A DNA stretch of 8,068 nt from Bacteroidales bacterium UBA1722 (GTDB lineage: Bacteria > Bacteroidota > Bacteroidia > Bacteroidales > UBA932). The position numbers were made by a program, and so were the translations under genes. Location: the NCBI GenBank assembly GCA_002317435.1, contig DCIQ01000158.1, positions 1 through 8,068 on the forward strand, given 5' to 3'. Numbering within the stretch: the stretch's first letter is position 1; every line of letters begins with the position of its first letter. Shown here piece after piece: positions 1 to 5,184 of this stretch. The notes beneath the pieces were generated by a model, which was not told where the DNA came from, searched no databases, and saw only the letters and a list, made by a program, of their open reading frames with translations.

Positions 1-1713
1 CTCCCGGAATTCATAGCGGACTTCCGGAAGATGCTCGGGACATTGGGACTGGAGTGTGTATATTATGCCCACATAGGGACGGGCGAACTGCACCTGCGTC
101 CCATCCTGAACCTGAAGGAACCGAAGGACAGGAAACTCTTCCATACCGTGGCGGAGCAGACGGCCCGCCTGGTAAAGAAACACCACGGTTCACTCAGCGG
201 AGAGCACGGGGACGGACGCCTCCGCGGGGAGTTTATACCCATCATGTACGGAGACGAGATATATCAGATATTCAGGGACATAAAACACACTTGGGACCCG
301 GAAGGGATATTCAATCCCGGGAAGATTACAGACACTCCCGTGATGAATGAGACGCTCCGCTACGAAGCGGGACAGGAGTATCCGGAGGTGAAAACATACT
401 TCAACTTCGACGACGACAAGGGAATCTTCTGCTCCATAGAGCAGTGCAACGGCAGTGCCGACTGCCGACGCTCCTCCAAGTTCCCCGGAACCCTCTGCCC
501 TTCCTACCGTGCCGGAAAGGAAGAAAGGTTCACCACCCGCGCCAGAGCCAACGTCCTCAGGACCATGCTGACACATCCCGACGACAGGTCCCGCCCGTTC
601 GACTCCCCCGAGATCAAGGAGGTGCTCGACCGGTGCCTGAGCTGCAAGGGATGCCGCAGCGAATGTCCGTCGAACGTGGACATGACCCGGCTGAAAGCGG
701 AGTTCCTGCAGCACTGGTATGATCTGCACGGCGTCCCGCTGCGCACCTGGTGCATCGCGCACATAAGCACGTTCCTGCGCATCGGTTCCATATTCCCGCA
801 CATCTATAACCTCTTCGCACACGGCGGATGGTCATCCTCCCTGCTGAAGAAGGTTCTCAGTTTCGCCCCGGCCAGGACCATCCCCCTGCTTGGTGACGAC
901 CCCGGCAGGAAATTCATCCGATGGGTCGGGAAGCACGGCAGAGCCTCCGGCGGAAGCGGCCGGAAAGTCTATTTCTTCGCCGACGAGTTCACCTCCTACA
1001 CCGACACGGAAACGGGCAAGGACTTCGTCAGGCTCCTCACATCCCTGGGCTACGACGTGCTCATCCCCCGCCACTTCGAAAGCGGACGCGCCGCCATCTC
1101 GAAGGGACTTGTCCGGAAAGCGGCCTCTCTGGCCGTCAGGAACGTAAGGGCGCTGAAGGACATAATTTCAGAAGAGACCCCTCTGGTGGGACTGGAGCCT
1201 TCGGCCATCCTCTCCTTCCGGGACGAATACCCCGATCTGGTACCGCGGGAGATGAAGGGAGAGGCGCTCCTGCTGGCGAAGAACTGCCTCCTGTACGACG
1301 AATTCATCGTCCGGGAAGCCGATGCCGGGAGAATCGACGCCGCCCGGTTCAGAACTGCAGGAGATGATATTGCCTCCGGCAATAAAACAGAGCTCTTCCT
1401 CCACGGACACTGCCACCAGAAAGCGCTTGTCGGAACGGAAGCCTCCGCCCGGATGCTCTCCATCCCGGAATGCTACCACGTGAACGTAATCCCTTCGGGA
1501 TGTTGCGGAATGGCGGGGTCTTTCGGGTACGAAAAAGAGCACTATGATTTCTCGATGGCCGTGGGCGAAGAGACACTGTTCCCCTCACTCAGGAAAACTG
1601 ACAGGCACGCCATCGTCGCCGCACCGGGAACATCCTGCCGCACCCAGATTCTGGACGCCACGGGGATTCACGCCGTCCACCCGGTACAGGCATTGCTGAA
1701 AGCGCTGAAATAA
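1..1713 (+). CDS. FAD-binding and Fe-S oxidoreductase (D-2-hydroxyacid dehydrogenase, YdiJ/GlcD-GlpC fusion type), C-terminal part
   Basis: The reading frame is open from base 1, so the N-terminus, including the FAD-binding PCMH domain, lies outside the window. About 570 residues are visible. They begin in the FAD-linked oxidase C-terminal domain, with its conserved GEHGDG motif (199-216) and the closing WDPxxIFNPGKI segment (about 289-330). A cysteine-rich stretch follows (Cys codons at 430, 445, 463, 496), leading into the PSYRAGKEE..TTRARAN segment typical of the family. Next is a classical C-x2-C-x2-C-x3-C-P ferredoxin motif (Cys codons at 634, 643, 652, 664). The C-terminus carries a CCG-type domain with HGHCHQK (about 1402-1422), SGCCGMAGSFG (1495-1527) and GTSCR near 1630. 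The first CCG half is recognisable by SGRAAISKG and GLEPSAILSFRDEY but has no cysteine pair. Family knowledge: such fusions oxidise D-2-hydroxyacids (D-lactate, D-2-hydroxyglutarate) and pass electrons through Fe-S clusters to the respiratory chain; full-length members have roughly 950-1000 residues. The substrate cannot be told from this part. Confidence 0.93.
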   Translation, partial: LPEFIADFRKMLGTLGLECVYYAHIGTGELHLRPILNLKEPKDRKLFHTVAEQTARLVKKHHGSLSGEHGDGRLRGEFIPIMYGDEIYQIFRDIKHTWDPEGIFNPGKITDTPVMNETLRYEAGQEYPEVKTYFNFDDDKGIFCSIEQCNGSADCRRSSKFPGTLCPSYRAGKEERFTTRARANVLRTMLTHPDDRSRPFDSPEIKEVLDRCLSCKGCRSECPSNVDMTRLKAEFLQHWYDLHGVPLRTWCIAHISTFLRIGSIFPHIYNLFAHGGWSSSLLKKVLSFAPARTIPLLGDDPGRKFIRWVGKHGRASGGSGRKVYFFADEFTSYTDTETGKDFVRLLTSLGYDVLIPRHFESGRAAISKGLVRKAASLAVRNVRALKDIISEETPLVGLEPSAILSFRDEYPDLVPREMKGEALLLAKNCLLYDEFIVREADAGRIDAARFRTAGDDIASGNKTELFLHGHCHQKALVGTEASARMLSIPECYHVNVIPSGCCGMAGSFGYEKEHYDFSMAVGEETLFPSLRKTDRHAIVAAPGTSCRTQILDATGIHAVHPVQALLKALK

Positions 1714-1716
1714 AAA

Positions 1717-2658
1717 TCAATCATCCTCCTCCTCATCCTCCTCATCGGCGGAATCCGCAATGAATCTCTCGGGACCGAACATCGAAAGGGCCCGCTGAGA
1801 GAGAGAGAGCAGGAAAGAGGTCCTGGCCGGACCGTATTCATCCCGGCGCTCGTTAAAGACAGTCTCAAGCGACTCCAGATAGAGGACCGGGAGAATCCTG
1901 TCCTCCCGCGCCTCCAGTTCCTTGGCATCGACGTCCATACCGGCGAGAGACGCGAAGAAATCGTCCTGATGGATTATCTTGCCCCCGTGATTCATATCCA
2001 GAAAGAAAAGCACTTTCCCGCCCTCCAATATGACGGGAATCAGCCCTCCCCTGAACACCATCGGATACACCTCTATACCTGCGTACCTGGACATCATGAA
2101 ATAGACCAGAAGAATGCACATCAATGTCCCGCGGCGGGTACTCAGGACATCCGGTATCAGGAACGGGGCATTGCCGGAGCCGGCCGGGCTGTCTCCGCAC
2201 CGGAATCCCAGACGATGAAAGAAAATATGGTTGAATATCTCCGTCTGCTCTACGGCGGTCTGCCGGTCGTTTATCTCCGAAGCGAACTCTCCGGCGAAGG
2301 AATTCACCCTGGAGACGAATTCCTCCTCATCTATGGAGGGATTCACTATTCTGGAGATTATCAGGAAAGCCTCGTCCAGGGAGGGGTAATCATCATCACA
2401 TATCCTTTCCAGACGCCTGAAAGAGAATTCGCGGGACACGTATCTGAACCGCGAAGAGATCATCTTCCTCATCTTCGCGGCATCCGCTCCGGTCCCCCGG
2501 GAGATTTCCACGAGCCTCGCGGTATCGGACATAAGTTCCTTCAGGTCCGCCAGGACACCGTCGCCCCTCTCCAGAAGGCCTTCGGTCACAGCGGCCCGCA
2601 CCGGAGCATCCTCATCCGGGAAAAGCCGCACTATGGATATGAGTTCCGAATCCACCAT
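1717..2658 (-). CDS. SirB1/transglutaminase-like superfamily protein, probably degenerate at the active site
   Basis: A 313-residue soluble protein when read from the ATG at 2658. A GTG three codons upstream (2667) would give 316 residues; I prefer the ATG because the GTG overlaps a possible -7 box. Residues 1-45 look like a short helical repeat. The region from about 91 to 230 follows the SirB1/Transglut_core2 layout: YPSLDEAFLIISRIVNP, then a segment on the pattern of 'F-E-x-x-GF-x-GN', then LSTRRG (172-177) at the place of the usual 'L..RRGiP', a helix starting with Cys181, AGIEV, and LDMNHGGK (220-227) for the usual 'iDPFxGG'. The family's GHF motif appears here as RGGLIPVI (203-210), so the histidine is missing. 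The protein ends in an acidic tail of about ten Asp/Glu residues. Members of this family occur widely, often with no defined enzyme activity. The stop lies 3 nt from that of the convergent oxidoreductase. The fold assignment is moderately secure; the function is unknown. Confidence 0.8.
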   Translation of the reverse strand: MVDSELISIVRLFPDEDAPVRAAVTEGLLERGDGVLADLKELMSDTARLVEISRGTGADAAKMRKMISSRFRYVSREFSFRRLERICDDDYPSLDEAFLIISRIVNPSIDEEEFVSRVNSFAGEFASEINDRQTAVEQTEIFNHIFFHRLGFRCGDSPAGSGNAPFLIPDVLSTRRGTLMCILLVYFMMSRYAGIEVYPMVFRGGLIPVILEGGKVLFFLDMNHGGKIIHQDDFFASLAGMDVDAKELEAREDRILPVLYLESLETVFNERRDEYGPARTSFLLSLSQRALSMFGPERFIADSADEEDEEEDD

Positions 2659-2666
2659 TGTGGCCA

Positions 2667-2674
2667 CAAAAATA
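2667..2674 (-). promoter_or_regulatory. possible Bacteroidota -7 box (TATTTTTG)
   Basis: Read on the minus strand, the bases fit TAnnTTTG exactly. A partial -33 element, CTTG (2700-2697), lies 22 nt upstream. If the box is used, transcription would begin within a few bases of the ATG at 2658, giving an almost leaderless mRNA, and the GTG at 2667 could not be the start. Such a short match in AT-rich DNA can arise by chance. Confidence 0.25.
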
Positions 2675-2695
2675 TAAACTTTTTATAAAGATTTT

Positions 2696-2763
2696 TCAAG
2701 TTATCGGAGCGAAGCGACCCGGGGGGTCCGGGGGAACAGTCCCCCGGTCAGACACTCAAGTTA
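2696..2763. repeat. 52-bp GC-rich block flanked by 8-bp direct repeats (tcaagtta)
   Basis: The octamer tcaagtta occurs at 2696-2703 and again at 2756-2763. Between the copies lie 52 bp that are much richer in GC than the surrounding AT-rich spacer. This looks like a small inserted repeat unit with a target-site duplication, but the second octamer overlaps the left end of the neighbouring 34-bp palindrome, so chance or a composite element remains possible. No protein is encoded in it. Confidence 0.5.
2728..2747. repeat. GC-rich hairpin, 8-bp stem and 4-nt loop
   Basis: The arms ccggggga (2728-2735) and tcccccgg (2740-2747) are perfectly complementary around the loop acag. A second small inverted pair, gaccc/gggtc (2716-2727), lies just upstream and abuts it. 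The hairpin sits between two divergent starts and has no T-run, so it is unlikely to terminate either neighbouring gene. It may be the core of a dispersed REP-like repeat. Confidence 0.6.
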
Positions 2764-2791
2764 ATATTATTTGGCCAAATAATATTAACTT
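2758..2791. promoter_or_regulatory. perfect 34-bp palindrome in divergent spacer
   Basis: The left arm aagttaatattatttgg (2758-2774) is followed directly by its exact reverse complement (2775-2791), centred on TTGGCCAA with no unpaired spacer. It lies 27 bp upstream of the DUF4293 start and 99 bp upstream of the divergent transglutaminase-like start. Possible roles are a dimeric regulator's operator, a cruciform or RNA hairpin, or one end of a small mobile repeat. The two inward-facing TTTG tetramers resemble parts of -7 elements, but the spacing to a TA is off by one. The palindrome is certain; its role is inferred. Confidence 0.6.
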
Positions 2792-2818
2792 CGCGGCCGA
2801 CTATTAACGACTAAGACG

Positions 2819-3259
2819 ATGATACAACGCATTCAGACATTATTTCTGCTCGTGGCGGCAGGACTGGTCCTCTCGATGGCATTCTGCAACATGTCCGCAT
2901 CCCCCATCTCCACCCTCCCCGACGGGACTATGGAACAGAGCGTCCAGCGATATGTCGACGACCTGACAGCCATATCCCTGATACTGATGTCGTTCGCCCT
3001 GATAGTGGTCACCATCTTCGACTTCCGCAAACGCCTCCGCCAGATAAGGATGTGCAACATCTGCTCCCTTCTGCTGATCGGCTTCCAGATATTCCTCTGC
3101 ATCAAGTTCTTCAACCGTCCAGAAGATCAGATATTCTCCCTTACCGCCGTATTCCCCATAGCCGCGGCCATCCTCTGCTTCATCGCCATGAGATACATCG
3201 CCCGCGACGAGGCCCTGGTCATGTCGGCTTCCAGACTCAGGGGGCCCAGGAAGAAATAA
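2819..3259 (+). CDS. DUF4293 family integral membrane protein
   Basis: A 146-residue protein with four predicted membrane helices, at about residues 4-23, 49-68, 80-97 and 106-126. The N-terminus MIQRIQTLFLL is the hallmark opening of the Bacteroidota-specific DUF4293 family. So is the end of the protein, where a basic/acidic cytosolic tail (RYIARDEALVMSASRLR, then GPRKK) follows the last helix. A Lys/Arg-rich loop (70-77) between helices 2 and 3 suggests a cytosolic side. The family is conserved in the phylum but has no established function. The ATG at 2819 starts the family's conserved N-terminus, so the start is well supported although no Shine-Dalgarno sequence is visible. The gene reads away from the palindrome-bearing spacer and meets the coiled-coil gene tail to tail. 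Confidence 0.9.
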   Translation: MIQRIQTLFLLVAAGLVLSMAFCNMSASPISTLPDGTMEQSVQRYVDDLTAISLILMSFALIVVTIFDFRKRLRQIRMCNICSLLLIGFQIFLCIKFFNRPEDQIFSLTAVFPIAAAILCFIAMRYIARDEALVMSASRLRGPRKK

Positions 3260-3272
3260 ATCCTGACCTGTA

Positions 3273-4538
3273 TCAGAACAGCTTCACCATCCCCGCAGTG
3301 ATGGTGTTCAGTTCGATGATGTCGGCATAGATATCCTCCGCCAGTTCGTTTCCGGAGGTCTTGCTCCTCTTCTGCAGATTCTGTGCGAGTTTCGAATGGG
3401 CAGAAGCGAAGGATTTGAGGGCGGACACGCACTTCGTCCTCACCGAAGAAGAGACATCCAGCATCTGCGAATATGTCAGATATGCCCTGTCCCCCTCCAG
3501 ACACAGCGCCATCCTCTGATCCGTGGCGCAGGCGGCATCCAGAAAGGCGCGGTAGTCATCCTCCAATGCCGTTTTCTCGTGGGCGATGAGACCTGTCATC
3601 TCATCGGATTTCAATATGTCGGTGAGGTCCGACACACAGGCCGAGACCAGAGTGTCCGCCTCGGTGACGAATTCCCTTATGGCTTTCGCCTGACGGCATT
3701 TCATTACGGATTCGGCCAGCAGGCCGGCATATCTCCCGGACAACTTGGCAAGTCCTTCCGTTATGTCATCTTCCAGCCATCCGGTATCGTTCAGGGCTAT
3801 CAGCAGGGAATCGGTCTTCCTGCCGATTCCGCGGAACTCGACCCCGTACTGCTCCCATCTGTTGGTATTCGCCAGGCTCCTCAGAGCCCGGCAATAGGAA
3901 TTCAGGACCTTGACGTACGACTCGGCTTTCCGAATCTGCGCGGACTCCTTCACGGAATAGTCATACAAGGACCTGACTTCCCTGAAATGGGCCTCGGGGG
4001 AAGACATGGTGGCGGCATAGAGGACTCCACGGCCCTCCCTCACCTGTGCCAGAGAGGTGAAAATCGCCGAAGGGCTTCTGGTCAGACTGTCCGAACTGAC
4101 CGCCAGCGCGTTCACCATCTTTATCTGAGACTTCGTAAGGACAGAGCAGGAGGCTGCCGTAACCATACATGCCAGGAGGACAAACGACCATTTGGAGATT
4201 CCTTTCAGAACAGAGACAGCCATCCCGAGCACCGACTCTATGCGGTCCAGGGCTTTCGGAACCTTCCCCATCCGGGTGATTCTGGCCCGGAGTGCGCTGG
4301 AAGTGGTCTTCAGTTCCTTCACGGCCTGCTCCATATCCGTCACCACCTGCTTCTGCAGGGAGATGGTCGCCAGACGCTCGGCGTCCCGGAGGGCGGTGGC
4401 GGAAAGTTCCAGCACTTCCCTCTCCCCGGGGGTAAGCGAGGCATCCCTCCTCTTTATATCTATCTCCCTGACGGCATCCCTGATATCGTCGAGGTTCCGT
4501 TTCGTTACCGGTTCGTTCTTTTTCGCTGCCATAGCCAT
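3273..4538 (-). CDS. coiled-coil protein with central membrane/lipobox segment, function unknown
   Basis: I do not recognise this 421-residue protein as a named family. Residues 1-105 are charged and helical, probably coiled coil (around 40-90), with no export signal at the start. Residues 106-131 read like a lipoprotein signal: Met106, the basic residues Lys112 and Lys116, a hydrophobic stretch FVLLACMVTA (119-128), then A-A-S-C with Cys131. Residues 132-421 are almost wholly helical, soluble and rich in Ala, Leu, Ser and Asp. They include YDYSVKESAQIRKAESYVKVL (about 192-212) and a possible coiled coil near the end (361-400). As one polypeptide it would be a membrane protein with its N-terminus in the cytosol and a helical domain in the periplasm. 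If Met106 were the true start, it would be a 316-residue lipoprotein. A TATATTTG box lies 20 nt upstream of the long start, which favours the long form. The ATG at 4532 is a further near-identical start. It follows the UpxY-like gene by 59 nt. Confidence 0.78.
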   Translation of the reverse strand: MAMAAKKNEPVTKRNLDDIRDAVREIDIKRRDASLTPGEREVLELSATALRDAERLATISLQKQVVTDMEQAVKELKTTSSALRARITRMGKVPKALDRIESVLGMAVSVLKGISKWSFVLLACMVTAASCSVLTKSQIKMVNALAVSSDSLTRSPSAIFTSLAQVREGRGVLYAATMSSPEAHFREVRSLYDYSVKESAQIRKAESYVKVLNSYCRALRSLANTNRWEQYGVEFRGIGRKTDSLLIALNDTGWLEDDITEGLAKLSGRYAGLLAESVMKCRQAKAIREFVTEADTLVSACVSDLTDILKSDEMTGLIAHEKTALEDDYRAFLDAACATDQRMALCLEGDRAYLTYSQMLDVSSSVRTKCVSALKSFASAHSKLAQNLQKRSKTSGNELAEDIYADIIELNTITAGMVKLF

Positions 4539-4558
4539 ATAATCCGTTTAGTGAGTCT

Positions 4559-4566
4559 CAAATATA
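4559..4566 (-). promoter_or_regulatory. candidate Bacteroidota -7 box (TATATTTG) for coiled-coil gene
   Basis: On the minus strand the octamer fits TAnnTTTG exactly and sits 20 nt upstream of the ATG at 4538, leaving room for a short 5' leader. I see no TTTG-like -33 element at the expected distance of about 19-21 nt. If it is used, the coiled-coil gene has its own promoter instead of relying only on read-through from the UpxY-like gene. Confidence 0.4.
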
Positions 4567-4597
4567 AATTGTCCGCCCGAATTGCCGGAGGCATAAA

Positions 4598-5140
4598 TCA
4601 TATCTTCTCCAGAAGAGCATCCTTCACTTCTATGGCTGATGCCATAAGAGTCGAACACTGTATCACCACGCGCTTGTTCCTATGTCCCTTCACCCTCATA
4701 TAAATCCCCTGCACCCCATCGAATTCCCCGCCGATTATCCGGACCGGTGTCCCCTGTGCCAGGGATATCTCATCCGGAGTGAAGAACTGCACGTCCCGCT
4801 GCAGGGAGCGGCACACCTTCATGAAATCCTCCATCTGCCGCTCCGGGACCACTATCGGCACATTCTTCCCATCGACCGGCGTGGTCCGGTACTGGATATA
4901 CTGCATTCCATCCTTCAGTTCCTTCATCATATCTCTGGTGCACTTCACGAAAAGCAGGTTATGCAGGACCGGCACCAGTTTCTTCTCCACCCTGCCTCCG
5001 CGTCCGGCCACCTTGTCATAATGTTTGGGCACGAACACTGAAATCCCCCTTGCAGACAGTTCCGCCTCCGCCCTGAGTTCCCTACGATAAGGGGCGCTCA
5101 AAGCGAACCAAACCTCCCTGTCCGAATCCACGTTCTCCAT
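4598..5140 (-). CDS. UpxY-like transcription antiterminator (NusG paralogue)
   Basis: A 180-residue protein read from the ATG at 5140. The frame is open further upstream to 5272, but that stretch overlaps the end of the TPR gene and lacks family similarity. Residues 9-108 form an NGN domain: EVWFALSAPYRRELRAEAEL, then RGISVFVPKH, then KKLVPVLHNLLFVK, which matches the UpxY/RfaH pattern of 'Lx.PLfp.YvFvk', and PERQMEDFM (99-107). Residues 129-173 form a KOW domain: QGTPVRIIGGEFDGVQGIYMRV, then KRVVIQ and ASAIEV. Family knowledge: UpxY proteins ride on RNA polymerase and suppress early termination, usually in capsular polysaccharide operons whose first gene is the upxY itself. No glycosyltransferase or UpxZ gene is visible here. 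The next gene downstream encodes the coiled-coil membrane protein, and the upstream gap to the TPR gene is 44 nt. It may be an orphan regulator or an UpxY relative with another target. General NusG is less likely given the divergent NGN domain. Confidence 0.85.
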   Translation of the reverse strand: MENVDSDREVWFALSAPYRRELRAEAELSARGISVFVPKHYDKVAGRGGRVEKKLVPVLHNLLFVKCTRDMMKELKDGMQYIQYRTTPVDGKNVPIVVPERQMEDFMKVCRSLQRDVQFFTPDEISLAQGTPVRIIGGEFDGVQGIYMRVKGHRNKRVVIQCSTLMASAIEVKDALLEKI

Positions 5141-5184
5141 AACAATATAGGGGATAAGACACTCCGTATGCGAAGATAGTGAAA

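Noticed and set aside
1018..1240. Missing cysteines in the first CCG half of the oxidoreductase as an inactivating change
   Set aside because: SGR..ISKG and GLEPS..LSFRDEY are well kept, and as I recall other members such as E. coli YdiJ also lack cysteines here, so this seems a family trait.
1969..2688. Open frame of 239 codons on the plus strand across the transglutaminase-like gene
   Set aside because: It is antisense to a gene with recognisable family motifs and has a composition typical of a shadow frame.
2728..2791. Hairpin and palindrome as transcription terminators
   Set aside because: Both neighbouring genes start here and do not end here, and neither structure is followed by a T-run on a strand carrying a gene end.
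3260..3272. Shared terminator between the convergent DUF4293 and coiled-coil genes
   Set aside because: Only 4-bp inverted pairs (ctga/tcag) are visible around this 13-nt gap, too weak to call.
3396..4703. Open frame of 435 codons on the plus strand across the coiled-coil gene
   Set aside because: It lies antisense to a better-supported gene, has a His/Arg/Gln-rich composition without domains, and also runs into the end of the UpxY-like gene. It is a by-product of codon usage on the other strand.
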